Shown in pieces: positions 27,306-35,678 of a stretch of 64,000 nucleotides of DNA. Origin of the DNA: Haloarcula hispanica ATCC 33960 (GTDB lineage: Archaea > Halobacteriota > Halobacteria > Halobacteriales > Haloarculaceae). The notes under the pieces were generated by a model. It searched no databases. It saw nothing but the letters and a program-made list of their open reading frames with translations, and had not been told where the DNA came from. Each line of letters opens with the position of its first letter. The first letter of the stretch is position 1. Where the stretch lies: assembly GCF_000223905.1 (NCBI RefSeq), contig NC_015948.1, positions 558,001-622,000 on the forward strand, read 5' to 3'. Position numbers and translations under genes: made by a program.

Positions 27306-29231
27306 TTAGCGGAACCTGAAGTAGCCGCCGATGGCCAGGGCGGCCACGAGTGCGACGCCGATAATCGCCGTCAGCGGCGAACTGCCACCGCCGGAGTTAG
27401 TCACGGAGACCGGAAGGCGGTAGGTGTCGGACACCGGCGTATCTCCGTCCGGCTCCTCGTACTGGAAGTCTACCGAGACGGGGTAGTTTTTCGTCATCGC
27501 GGCACCGCTTGCGCTGATACCGAACTCGATGGTCGTCGACTCGCCCTGGTCGAGGCTGTCGACGTACGCTTGGTCGTCCGACACGGAAATCGGTGACTCG
27601 GCGAACAGCTTTGCCTCGATATCGGTCAGTCGCTCGCCGGCGTCGTTGGTGATCGTCACTTCGAGTGTGCTGGATCCGCCAACGTCGACGGACGCGTTCG
27701 TCGTCTCGACGATGAACTCGTCAGCGCTGCCGTCGACGCTCTGCCGGATTTCGAGCGTGTCGCTCTCGCGCTGGTCGCCCTCGCTGTTGCGGTAGTTGGC
27801 GACGAAGTCGAACTGCCGCGGGCCGGAGTTCGCGTTGTCCGACACGTCGGCGTCGAACGAGACGGTCGTCGATTCGCCCGGTTCGAGGTTGCCGACCGCG
27901 TACTGGGTCTCCTTCGGCGAGATGTTGTCGTGGGTGCTCGCCCAGTTCAGGACGACGTTGCGGACTGTTCGGTCGCCGGTGTTGGTCAGTGACGCTTCGA
28001 TGGTTCCGTCATCGCCCGCCTGGAGGGTCGATTCCACGTCGCCCATGGCGAAGGACTGTTCGGGCTCGGGCGTGAGTCCGAGCGAGATGTCGTCAGCGAC
28101 GCCGGCATCGCCTTCGGGGTCGTCGTAGCTCACTGACGCCGACAGGGCGTAGCTCTGTGTCTTGGCGTCGTCGCTGGCGCTTGCGTCGACGCTCACCGTT
28201 CGCGTTTCACCGGGCTCCCAGGAGCCGACGAACTGCGACGTGGACTCGGACTGCCCGAACGTAATCGCGGTGTTCTGCGTGGCAAGCGACACTGTCGCGT
28301 CCGAGACCGTGACAGGGCCGTCGTTGCGCAGGGTCACGTTGTACGTCCCGGAATCGCCGACAGCGACGTCACTGTCGGTGCTTTCGACGGTGAACGTTTG
28401 CTCGGGGTCGGGCGTAATACCGAGGGAGGAGGCGGTCGTGCTCTTTCGCACCCCGTCCGTGTCGTCGAAGTCGACCTGGAGGTCGAACTGATACGGTTCG
28501 GCTCTCGTATCACCGCTCGCACCGACGCGGTACCGGAGGGTACGCTGTTCACCGGCCTCCCAGGTGTCGATAAACCGGGAGCTGCTGGCGTCGCCACCGA
28601 CTGTGAGTTCGGAGTTCGTCGATTTCAGCGTTACCGAGGATTCTCGGGCCGGCTCGTCACCGGTGTTCTCGACAGTGACTGCGACCGTGCCGGTCGAGTC
28701 GACGCGCGCGTCGGAGTCGACGCTTACCACGTCAAAAGCCGCGTCGTCGTCGATGTCGAGTTCGAGTTCGATTCGTTCGGTGGTGGTCTCTTCGTCCCGT
28801 GCACCGTCGCTTTCCGAAATGTAGCTCGTGTACTCGTATTCGACGATGACAGGAACAGTGTAGCTCCCGGGACTTGCGTCGTCAGCGACGCTGATGTCGA
28901 ATGAAATGGGTTGGGTCTTCCCTTCCGGGACGGAACCCACAGCCTGTTTGCTCGTTGTCACCGTAATCGGGGCGTCACCGTCGTTGACTTTGACTGTGGT
29001 CCCGCGGGCGGTCGTCACCTCGCTGCTCTGGACACCCTGGGTCGAAGACCCGGAGTCGATCGTGCCGCTGTTGACGAGGACGACGTCGAGTGTCGTCTCC
29101 TCACCGGGCGTGACGGTATTATCGACGAACGTTGCGTCGAAGTCGGGGCTCCCGGTTACGGCGGCGATCGCCGTTCCGGATGCCATGAGCAATGCGACAA
29201 CTGCCAGCGTCAGTAATGTTCGTGGTTTCAT
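27306..29231 (-). CDS. Secreted CARDB/NEW3-repeat (COG1361-like) membrane-anchored protein
   Basis: A 641-residue protein with a Sec signal (RTLLTLAVVALLMASGTAIA). It holds about five tandem beta-sandwich repeats of about 110 residues. Each runs from a VESTDSDVAVGDSGTYNVTL-like strand through TNTGDRTVRN-like text to a WEPGETRTVSVD-like strand, the pattern of NEW3/CARDB and COG1361 S-layer-type domains. A final helix (LTAIIGVALVAALAIGGYF) plus FR anchors it. It should sit on the outer face next to the RND exporter encoded 3 bp downstream, perhaps as its extracellular adaptor. An alternative ATG lies 21 nt upstream at 29252. Confidence 0.9.
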   Translation of the reverse strand: MKPRTLLTLAVVALLMASGTAIAAVTGSPDFDATFVDNTVTPGEETTLDVVLVNSGTIDSGSSTQGVQSSEVTTARGTTVKVNDGDAPITVTTSKQAVGSVPEGKTQPISFDISVADDASPGSYTVPVIVEYEYTSYISESDGARDEETTTERIELELDIDDDAAFDVVSVDSDARVDSTGTVAVTVENTGDEPARESSVTLKSTNSELTVGGDASSSRFIDTWEAGEQRTLRYRVGASGDTRAEPYQFDLQVDFDDTDGVRKSTTASSLGITPDPEQTFTVESTDSDVAVGDSGTYNVTLRNDGPVTVSDATVSLATQNTAITFGQSESTSQFVGSWEPGETRTVSVDASASDDAKTQSYALSASVSYDDPEGDAGVADDISLGLTPEPEQSFAMGDVESTLQAGDDGTIEASLTNTGDRTVRNVVLNWASTHDNISPKETQYAVGNLEPGESTTVSFDADVSDNANSGPRQFDFVANYRNSEGDQRESDTLEIRQSVDGSADEFIVETTNASVDVGGSSTLEVTITNDAGERLTDIEAKLFAESPISVSDDQAYVDSLDQGESTTIEFGISASGAAMTKNYPVSVDFQYEEPDGDTPVSDTYRLPVSVTNSGGGSSPLTAIIGVALVAALAIGGYFRFR

Positions 29232-29351
29232 GCGTAGGGACACTTCGGACATTCCTTGCCGTTGTTTCTGTCTGGAGCGGACGTCATGCTTGGGAGATCG
29301 GGATATGTACCCACATACGTCTGTGCAGACTCCCGCCCGAACCGTGTACAT

Positions 29352-29369
29352 CGAACGAACGTTCGGTCG
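29352..29369. promoter_or_regulatory. Palindromic operator 1 in the tetR-exporter spacer
   Basis: CGAACGAAC and GTTCGGTCG form an 18-bp dyad with one mismatched pair. The sequence is nearly the same as the dyad at 29414-29435. It lies about 100 nt upstream of the CARDB-repeat gene. Confidence 0.65.
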
Positions 29370-29413
29370 CCTATCAACGTTGTGGTTCCGTAACAGTGGG
29401 AAGATATTTACTG

Positions 29414-29435
29414 CCCGAACGAATATTCGGTCGGG
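29414..29435. promoter_or_regulatory. Palindromic operator 2 abutting the tetR start codon
   Basis: This 22-bp dyad has arms CCCGAaCGAAT and ATTCGgTCGGG with one mismatched pair. It lies between the likely tetR TATA box (AAGATATTTA, 29401-29410) and the ATG at 29436, so binding would block the leaderless tetR transcript. The shared core with operator 1 is CGAACGAA, two bases, TTCGGTCG. Confidence 0.7.
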
Positions 29436-30068
29436 ATGACTGATGGAATTCCGTTCGCCGGGGAGCCAGCGGACTCGCACGAGGCGATAATGCGGGCCAC
29501 GTTCCGTGCCCTCCGGGAATACGGGTACGCCGGACTTTCGATACAGCGAATCGCGGACGAGGCCGACCTCAGCAAATCGACGTTTTATCACCACTTCGAC
29601 GGCAAGGAGGACCTCCTGCTGTCGTTCCAGGAGTTCATCCTCACGGAATTTAACCGCATCTTTCAGGTCGAATCGACCGGCGACCCCGAACAGGACATCA
29701 AGACGTTTGTCAGCCTCGTTCTCGACGATTTCCCGGACTGCGTCGAAACGCCGGACAAGAACGCCGTCCTCGGGTCGTACGTCGAGATGCGCGCCCAGGC
29801 GGTCCAGAACCCGGACTTCCGCGAGAAGTTCACTGAGACGGACGAGCTGTTCGCCCGGCAACTCGTACAGATCATCGAGGACGGCATCGAACAGGGGGTC
29901 TTCGCCGACGTCAACCCCGAGACGGTGTCGCGGTTCATGATTACGATACTCGACGGCGTGATTCTCCAGAGCGCAACTCGCAACGACAACCCTGTCGCCG
30001 AGGTTCGGGACACTATCGACGAGTATATCGAAGAGACGCTGATTCTCGGTACCTATAGTAGCCATTGA
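29436..30068 (+). CDS. TetR/AcrR family transcriptional regulator
   Basis: A 210-residue regulator. The N-terminal TetR helix-turn-helix at about 15-65 shows IMRATFRALREYGYAGLSIQ, RIADEADLSKSTFYHHFDGKEDLL, a textbook TetR pattern. The C-terminal ligand domain has a TetR_C/BetI-like layout with EIRDTIDEYIEETLIL near the end. It is divergent from the CARDB-RND operon, with two matching palindromes in between. It probably represses itself and the exporter until a ligand, perhaps the export substrate, binds. Its last codons and stop come from the dyad at 30053-30138. Confidence 0.94.
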   Translation: MTDGIPFAGEPADSHEAIMRATFRALREYGYAGLSIQRIADEADLSKSTFYHHFDGKEDLLLSFQEFILTEFNRIFQVESTGDPEQDIKTFVSLVLDDFPDCVETPDKNAVLGSYVEMRAQAVQNPDFREKFTETDELFARQLVQIIEDGIEQGVFADVNPETVSRFMITILDGVILQSATRNDNPVAEVRDTIDEYIEETLILGTYSSH

Positions 30069-30138
30069 AAATCAATGCACACCTGATCGCGCGACGGCAG
30101 TGCGATCAGTGTGTACATCGTTTCAATTGTTACTATAG
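30053..30138. repeat. 86-bp imperfect dyad forming both ends of convergent genes
   Basis: The outer arms of 18 bp (30053-30070 with 30121-30138) match at 16 of 18 positions. The inner arms CACACCTGATCGC and GCGATCAGTGTG (30078-30090 with 30102-30113) match with one bulge. Both pairs share one centre (30095.5), so the whole element can fold into one stem-loop. It spans the last codons and stop of tetR on the plus strand and of the HalX regulator on the minus strand. It may be a two-way terminator or a small MITE-like insertion. Confidence 0.75.
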
Positions 30139-30707
30139 CTTCGGCTGATCGACTGGTACGTCTCCTTCAGCTCCTCGAAATCGTCGTTCTCGGCGTGCAA
30201 CACCCACTCCAGTTCTCTGGCCCGCTCTTTCAGCCTGGTGTACTCGTCGCTCGCCTCCAGTTGTGACGTGGATTTCTCTCGTTCCAGCACGGAGAGTTTC
30301 GAGGAGATCCGGAAGTACTCGTCGAGCCTGTCATCCTCGTCGGGCCTGTCGAGGTGCTGGTCGAGCGCCGACAGAAGCGTCGACTGGTCGACCGGCTTCT
30401 GGAGGTAATCGTCGAAGGGCATCTCCAGAATGTTCAGGTCGGCGTCGACCGCGGTCAGCATGATGATGATGCCGTCGTACCCCCGCTCGCGCAACCGCGA
30501 AAGCACGTCGTCACCGTGCACGTCGGGCATGCGCCGGTCGAGCAACACGGCGTCGAACTCCGGGCCGGCAGCGTCGAGCGCGGCCTGGCCACTGTACGCG
30601 ACAGTCGTCTCGTAGCGCTCGCCGAGTTTCAGGGCCTGCGTGTCGGCGACGTCGTGCTCGTCGTCGACGACGAGCACCCGCGGCGGGCCGCCTGTAGTTC
30701 TTGACAC
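30123..30707 (-). CDS. HalX-domain response regulator
   Basis: A 194-residue protein. The receiver at about residues 8-118 has RVLVVDDEHDVAD, the phospho-acceptor Asp in AVLLDRRMPDVHG and the Lys in FDDYLQKPV. The C-terminal HalX domain (DEYFRISSKLSVLEREK to LKERARELEWVL) is a haloarchaeal helical module of unknown biochemical role. A histidine kinase should phosphorylate it; no kinase is adjacent. I chose the GTG start at 30707 because it directly precedes the receiver strand and the upstream residues are non-conserved in appearance. A GATAAAAC-type TATA box lies about 35 nt upstream. Confidence 0.92.
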   Translation of the reverse strand: MSRTTGGPPRVLVVDDEHDVADTQALKLGERYETTVAYSGQAALDAAGPEFDAVLLDRRMPDVHGDDVLSRLRERGYDGIIIMLTAVDADLNILEMPFDDYLQKPVDQSTLLSALDQHLDRPDEDDRLDEYFRISSKLSVLEREKSTSQLEASDEYTRLKERARELEWVLHAENDDFEELKETYQSISRSYSNN

Positions 30708-30801
30708 GGTATTACACCGTTCTAGGGCTGGCAACTGTATATGTTTTATCGGCAGCCGCCTCTCGAAAAGCGTTAACCGATGGCCCATCGAGTGTGTACT
30801 G

Positions 30802-31410
30802 ATGAGCAAGTCGTCGGCGGGCACAGGCGGTCGACATCGCCTTGGGAGCCTCGCGGCCGTGGTCGGTTGGATAGGGGCAGGAGCGGTCGTGCTCGCCACC
30901 GTCGCGCTGGTGGTGCAGTCGGTGTTCTCGCTCGGGCTCTCGGAACAGGTCACCGTGGGCCTCGGCCTGGCGCTCGGTGGAGGACTGGGTGGCGTCTCCT
31001 ATCTCCTGGTGACTGATTCGCCCGGCGAGACGACCGACGAGACGATGACGGTGTCGGCAGATGTCGACCGAACACCGGAGCCACAACCGGTCGATCTCTT
31101 CGACGGTCATCCGGACCCGGTGTTGTACTTCGCCGACGAGGGCCACGGCCCGGTCGTGCGTGCGGCCAACGAGGCGTTCGGGACCACGTTCGACGTGCCG
31201 TCCGACCGCCTCGACGGAACGGCGCTCTCCGAGGCGCTGCTCGTGGCTGGTATCGACGAAGTGGACGCCGAGACAGTCAGTACAACTGACCTCGATGTCG
31301 TGGCCCTCTCGACGGCACTCGACGAACCGAGGCAGTTCCGGCTGCGGACGGCCGGCGTCCCATCGACCGGCTACCTCCTGCTCACACCATTGGGGACGGC
31401 GAGCGATTGA
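30802..31410 (+). CDS. Two-helix membrane protein with PAS-like domain
   Basis: A 202-residue protein. Two membrane helices at about 15-38 (LAAVVGWIGAGAVVLATVALVV) and 45-68 are followed by a soluble C-terminal domain. That domain (VDLFDGHPDPVLYFADEGHGPVVRAANEAF to STGYLLLTPLG) has a PAS-like pattern: a HPDPVL start and an AANEAF helix. It lacks any kinase or other output domain. It is divergent from the HalX regulator, so it might be a sensor-side partner, but this is inference. Confidence 0.7.
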   Translation: MSKSSAGTGGRHRLGSLAAVVGWIGAGAVVLATVALVVQSVFSLGLSEQVTVGLGLALGGGLGGVSYLLVTDSPGETTDETMTVSADVDRTPEPQPVDLFDGHPDPVLYFADEGHGPVVRAANEAFGTTFDVPSDRLDGTALSEALLVAGIDEVDAETVSTTDLDVVALSTALDEPRQFRLRTAGVPSTGYLLLTPLGTASD

Positions 31411-31486
31411 ACGGTCGAACGCCGCCCGCAGGTCGGCGGCGTAACGGAACTTTAAAGATTCCATCCCGGCGAAATTCTGGATAGGA

Positions 31487-31774
31487 ATGCTCGCGTCACC
31501 GCTGCAACTCATCGATAGTTTCCTGCTGAACTACACCATCGGTGATGTCCTGCTACTCGGCTTTGTCGGTGGGCTCGTCGCAATTCTCCCGCAACGGTCG
31601 CTCCGGATGCTGGGGCTGCATACGATTGCGCTGGGCGCACTGCTCGTGATTACGCCGGCGTCGGCGATGGAACCAAGCAGTGCGAGCGTCCTCGCGTCGT
31701 CGTTCCAGTACAAACTGTTCGGCCTGGTGCTGCTCGTCCTCGCCCCGGTGCTGTACGCCGTCGGTCGGCGTTAG
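31487..31774 (+). CDS. Small three-helix haloarchaeal membrane protein
   Basis: A 95-residue, almost fully hydrophobic protein with helices at about 17-37, 43-60 and 70-92. It resembles a small conserved haloarchaeal family (possibly DUF8006); the function is unknown. A CTTTAAAG TATA-like box at 31450 is about 30 nt before the ATG. Its stop codon overlaps the convergent nadK stop by 4 bp. Confidence 0.75.
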   Translation: MLASPLQLIDSFLLNYTIGDVLLLGFVGGLVAILPQRSLRMLGLHTIALGALLVITPASAMEPSSASVLASSFQYKLFGLVLLVLAPVLYAVGRR

Positions 31775-32622
31775 GCTAGCTTGTCCAGTGCGGTGAAGAA
31801 GTCAAGCGGCGGCCCGGCGAGCCGGACCGGTTCGCTCGCACGCGAGACCGTAATTCGCTCCGGCGGGACCACGTCTTCTCTGACCCGTCCGTCGCTGACG
31901 ACGACGCCACTGTCGGCGTCTCTGAGTTCGACGACGATTTCGCTGTCGACGTCGACGACCAGCGGCGGCGTCCCCATTTCGTCTGCCATCCCGGTGATGA
32001 TGAGGCCGGCCACGTCGGGATGGACGAGCGGGCCGCGTTCGCTGAGGTTGTACGCCGTCGAGCCGGTGGGTGTCGCCACCAGCACGCCGTCTGCGTGACC
32101 GGACGTGTACAGCGAGTCGTCGATGTACACGTCGAGCGTCGCCCCGCCGCCGTGACCGCGGCGCTCGCCCTGGACGACGACTTCGTTCAGCGCCGGCGAT
32201 AGCTCCCAGTCGTCGCCGCTGGCCTGGAGCCGCGGCTTGGCCCGCGTTCTGGCGCTGCCGGTCTTCTGGATGTGTTCGACCTCCGCGACGACTGTCTCGA
32301 CGGCTTCTTCGGGTGCGATAGCGTTCAGAAAGCCGACCTCGCCGAGATTGACGCCCAGGATCGGCGTCGACCCCGCGCCGCGGGCCGCGTACAGAAACGT
32401 CCCGTCGCCGCCGATGCTCACGACGAGGTCACAGGCGGACATCTCATCGACCGGGGCCGAATCGGGTACGGCGGCCTCCCACGCGTCGTGGTCTCCCAGC
32501 GCCCCGGCGGTCGTTTCGTCCACGACGACGGCCGCCGACGTGGCGCGCAGTCGGTCACACAGTGTACTCGCAAGCGACATGGCCCGGTCGTTGTCCCGCT
32601 GCGCGACGATACCGACAGTCAT
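31771..32622 (-). CDS. nadK: NAD kinase
   Basis: A 283-residue NAD(+) kinase that makes NADP(+) from NAD(+) and ATP (or polyphosphate). Visible motifs: SIGGDGTFLYAAR (the GGDGT motif with the catalytic Asp), LGVNLGEVGFLN, ALNEVVVQ (NE motif) and HADGVLVATPTGSTAYNLS. The start at 32622 gives the usual family length; the same frame runs on upstream without family resemblance. The biosynthetic nadABC operon lies 13 kb away in this window. Confidence 0.95.
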   Translation of the reverse strand: MTVGIVAQRDNDRAMSLASTLCDRLRATSAAVVVDETTAGALGDHDAWEAAVPDSAPVDEMSACDLVVSIGGDGTFLYAARGAGSTPILGVNLGEVGFLNAIAPEEAVETVVAEVEHIQKTGSARTRAKPRLQASGDDWELSPALNEVVVQGERRGHGGGATLDVYIDDSLYTSGHADGVLVATPTGSTAYNLSERGPLVHPDVAGLIITGMADEMGTPPLVVDVDSEIVVELRDADSGVVVSDGRVREDVVPPERITVSRASEPVRLAGPPLDFFTALDKLA

Positions 32623-32730
32623 TGCCGGACGTTCCCGCCGGCCGCATATAAACCCTCTACGACGGCAATTATATCCGTCCCGACGCGTATCCACTTCCAT
32701 GGGCCGTTCGTGTGGCTGGTGGTCGTGCGT

Positions 32731-33864
32731 ATGAGCGGGGACGACGGGTCCGACGACGACTGGTTCGAAAGTGCGCTGGACGACGAGGACGGCGACAGCG
32801 AACAGACGGATACCGACGATACTTCGGCGACACCATCCGAAAGCGACGCAGCGGAGTCCACATCCGCGGACACTGGGCCGTTCGACGCCGACGGCGACGA
32901 CGGGCAATCCAAGCGCAGTGGTGGCGACAGCCCCTTGGACGACGATGGGGGCACTCCCTTTAGCGAGGAGAGTGACAGCAGCCCGTTCGACGACAGCGGC
33001 GGTGACCCCTTCAGCAGCGAGAGTGGTGCCTCCGATACCGACGCCGGGTCCTCCGGTGACGACGACGGCGGCGGTGGACTCTTCGACGACGACTTCGCCA
33101 CCGCGTTCGAGTCCGCCGGCAGCGGTGACGGTGACAGCGGTAGCGACTTCGAGGAGGAGTTCGAGTCCGACATCCCGCGGGTCGACATCGGTATCGAGGG
33201 GCTCGACCAGATGATTCAGGGCGGGATTCCACAGCGCCATCTCATCGTCACTATCGGCTCGGCTGGAACCGGGAAGACGACGTTCGGGCTGCAGTTCCTT
33301 CACCACGGCCTCCGGAACGGCGAGAACGCGGTGTTTCTGACGCTCGAACAGTCCCACGACGCGATACTGGACACTGCCAGTGAACGCGGCTGGGGGTTCG
33401 AGGAGTACGAGGAACAGGGCCAGCTAGCGATTGTCGACCTCGACCCGGTCGAGATGGCGAACAGCCTCGACAACATCCGGGGCGAACTGCCGGCGCTCAT
33501 CGAGAAGTTCGGCGCCGACCGGCTGGTGCTTGACTCCGTCTCCCTGCTAGAGATGATGTACGACGACCAGTCCCGGAGACGCACCGAAGTGTTCGATTTC
33601 ACCCGGTCACTGAAACAGGCCGGCGTGACGACGATGCTCGTCTCCGAAGCCAGCGAGAACAACCCCTTCGCGTCCAGACACGGTATCATCGAATACCTGA
33701 CTGACGCGGTGTTCATCCTTCAGTACGTCCGGTCGGACACCGGCGAGACGCGACTCGCCGTCGAGATTCAGAAGATACGGAACGCGAACCACTCGCGGGA
33801 GACGAAACCCTACGAGATAACGAACGACGGTATCTCGGTCTACCAGCAGGCCAACATCTTCTAA
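32731..33864 (+). CDS. KaiC-like RecA-superfamily ATPase with long acidic N-terminus
   Basis: A 377-residue protein. Residues 1-145 are extremely acidic and disordered, with repeated PFD/PFS/LFD motifs in Gly/Ser/Asp text (SPLDDDGGTPFSEE, SSPFDDSGGDPFSSE). Residues 148-377 form one KaiC/RadA-type domain: VDIGIEGLDQMIQGGIPQRH, Walker A GSAGTGKTT (about 176-184), EQSHDAILDTASERGW and Walker B RLVLDSVSLLEMM. It resembles haloarchaeal HTR-like/KaiC-domain proteins, whose role is poorly known. Its stop overlaps the convergent DUF4013-like gene by 4 bp. The start at 32731 is the first ATG after a GTG-rich stretch. Confidence 0.85.
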   Translation: MSGDDGSDDDWFESALDDEDGDSEQTDTDDTSATPSESDAAESTSADTGPFDADGDDGQSKRSGGDSPLDDDGGTPFSEESDSSPFDDSGGDPFSSESGASDTDAGSSGDDDGGGGLFDDDFATAFESAGSGDGDSGSDFEEEFESDIPRVDIGIEGLDQMIQGGIPQRHLIVTIGSAGTGKTTFGLQFLHHGLRNGENAVFLTLEQSHDAILDTASERGWGFEEYEEQGQLAIVDLDPVEMANSLDNIRGELPALIEKFGADRLVLDSVSLLEMMYDDQSRRRTEVFDFTRSLKQAGVTTMLVSEASENNPFASRHGIIEYLTDAVFILQYVRSDTGETRLAVEIQKIRNANHSRETKPYEITNDGISVYQQANIF

Positions 33865-34574
33865 GCCGTCGCCGTCCCGACCGACTCCGGTTCGTCCCGC
33901 TCGTCGAGTGCGGCGTTGTAGCCGCCGGCCCAGAGGTCCGTCGCGACGACCAGCACGTAGAAGGTGGCGAACGGGCTGAGAATCACGGCGAGGAGCGAAC
34001 CGAGGAACGGTATCACATTGAGCAAGTTCACCACGACGTTGACGGCGATGAACAGCGCAATCGAGACCAGCCACGGCGTCGCGTACTTCGGGGACAGGAC
34101 TAACTTCCGTAGCGTCCCGAAATCGAACCCAGCACCGAACTCGCCGGTACAGGCGAAGTGGATGATGGCGGCCGTCGCCACGTAGCCGAACACCAGCGAC
34201 AGGACGAACGAGATCACCAGCCCGCCGAAGAGGCCGGCCAGGCCGGCACCCGCTCCGGCGCGGGTCCCCGTCGCCATCGCGAACAGGCTGCCGCCGACGG
34301 TCACCCCGAACACGACGAGCGGGACGAGCATGTACACGATGCCGATGACCCAGGCCTTGAGGCCGCCGACGAACAGTTCGCCCCAGTCCTCGAACGCCGG
34401 CGGCTCTGTCGCCCCGTCTGCCCGTTCGCGGACTGCCTGAACGAGATAGCCGTACACGAGGATACCGGGTACGAGGAGAAAGGCGAGGAGGCTGAGAACG
34501 CCGCCGATGAGAACGGTCACGGTCCAGTCGTCGTCTTCCATGGGATATCTGAGTGTCTCTTCGAGTGATTCCAT
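33861..34574 (-). CDS. DUF4013-like membrane protein
   Basis: A 237-residue protein with five or six membrane helices in the DUF4013 layout. An amphipathic N-terminus (MESLEETLRYPMEDDDW) leads into LLAFLLVPGILVYGYLVQAV, then a PPAFEDWGELFVGGLKAW loop typical of the family, then helices up to the end at SPFATFYVLVVATDLWAGGY. The function is unknown; the family is common in halophiles and some bacteria. It converges with the KaiC-like gene with overlapping stops. Confidence 0.88.
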   Translation of the reverse strand: MESLEETLRYPMEDDDWTVTVLIGGVLSLLAFLLVPGILVYGYLVQAVRERADGATEPPAFEDWGELFVGGLKAWVIGIVYMLVPLVVFGVTVGGSLFAMATGTRAGAGAGLAGLFGGLVISFVLSLVFGYVATAAIIHFACTGEFGAGFDFGTLRKLVLSPKYATPWLVSIALFIAVNVVVNLLNVIPFLGSLLAVILSPFATFYVLVVATDLWAGGYNAALDERDEPESVGTATA

Positions 34575-34731
34575 GTGTCTTGGTCACGCCCTACATAATT
34601 AGTTACAGACACCTTGCCGGGTTATTCGCTCGGCTTACCGCAGGACTGCGATGTGTCGATTCCAACACGATTCCACTCAAATCGCGCCAGCTTGCGGAAC
34701 CAATAAATCACAACCGGGCGACAGGAGGGAT

Positions 34732-35175
34732 ATGGTACTACTCGTGCCCTTCGACGGTTCGGACCTGTCGAAAGCCGCGCTAACGCGGGCGATGGAGTTC
34801 GCGGACTATCGCGACGAGGACATCACTGTGCTGTCCGTTATCCCGGACGATGCGGCGTACGCGCGGGAACGCGGCTGGATCGATGCGGACGAGGTGTTCG
34901 ATACTGGGACCGTCGCCGACCGAATGCGAGAGCAAGCCGAGTCGGTCGCCCCGACGGCGTCGTTCCGCTACGAGGTCCCGGAAGACGTGAGCTCGATGGC
35001 ATCGACGACGACGGACATCACCCGGACCATCAGAGAAGTCGCTCACGAAGCGGGGGCCTCAATCGTGTTTATCGGCAGTGAGAACGCCGGACGGGTGTCG
35101 ACACCGGTCTGTAGTGTCGGCTCACCGGTGTCGGAAGACCCCGAGTACGACGTCCATATCGTCCGGCACCCGTAG
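34732..35175 (+). CDS. UspA-like universal stress protein, divergent
   Basis: A 147-residue protein with the Usp fold: LLVPFDGSDLSKAALTRAMEFA at the N-terminus, then ITVLSVIPDD, then IREVAHEAGASIVFIGSENAG. The C-terminal ATP-binding motif (Gly-x2-Gly-x9-Gly-Ser/Thr) is degraded to IGSENAGRVSTPVCSVGSPV, so it may not bind ATP. The ATG is about 28 nt after a TATA-like AATAAATC. A second, intact Usp gene is convergent and ends 2 bp beyond its stop. Confidence 0.85.
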   Translation: MVLLVPFDGSDLSKAALTRAMEFADYRDEDITVLSVIPDDAAYARERGWIDADEVFDTGTVADRMREQAESVAPTASFRYEVPEDVSSMASTTTDITRTIREVAHEAGASIVFIGSENAGRVSTPVCSVGSPVSEDPEYDVHIVRHP

Positions 35176-35177
35176 CA

Positions 35178-35609
35178 CTATCTGACGACGGTTACGGGGA
35201 CGGACGCTCGTCTGACGACGATTTCGGCGACGCTGCCCAGCAGGATGCGGGACATCCCCGAGCGGCCGTGGCTTCCCATGACGATCTGGTTGATGTCGTG
35301 TTCGTCCGCGTACTCCACGATGACCTTCGTCGGTCGCCCGACCTCGATGACGCGTTCGACGGACTCGACACCGGACTCGGCCACTTCAGCTTCGAGTTCG
35401 TCGAGCAGGTCCTCCGCTGTGGCTTTCTGTTTTTCGTACCACTCCTCGGAGAAGGATGGAATCGAGGCCTCCGCGCTGTAGCCGGCCTCTGCGGGGTTGA
35501 TGACGTGCAGGAGAACGACCGTCGCGTCCGGATACTCCTCGGCCGCGAATTCACAGGCTACTGTTGCTTGATCTGAACTGTCGACCGGAACGAGGATTCG
35601 CTTTGCCAT
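35178..35609 (-). CDS. Universal stress protein (UspA family)
   Basis: A 143-residue Usp-fold protein with an intact C-terminal ATP-binding motif (MGSHGRSGMSRILLGSVAE), so it is probably of the ATP-binding UspFG/MJ0577 class. The N-terminus RILVPVDSSDQATVACEFA and the VSVPVTVVR-like last strand are typical. Such proteins are thought to act as stress or energy-state sensors and usually form dimers. It is convergent with the degenerate Usp gene. Confidence 0.93.
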   Translation of the reverse strand: MAKRILVPVDSSDQATVACEFAAEEYPDATVVLLHVINPAEAGYSAEASIPSFSEEWYEKQKATAEDLLDELEAEVAESGVESVERVIEVGRPTKVIVEYADEHDINQIVMGSHGRSGMSRILLGSVAEIVVRRASVPVTVVR

Positions 35610-35678
35610 ATGCCCACTTCCGCTGGGGCCGGTTTGAATCTTCGGCCCGCTGCAATCGGTGAGCGGGCCGTCGGTTTG

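Noticed and set aside
34724..34731. GGAGGGAT as ribosome site for the Usp gene
   Set aside because: It is too close to the ATG for an ordinary site and a TATA box 28 nt upstream indicates a leaderless message.
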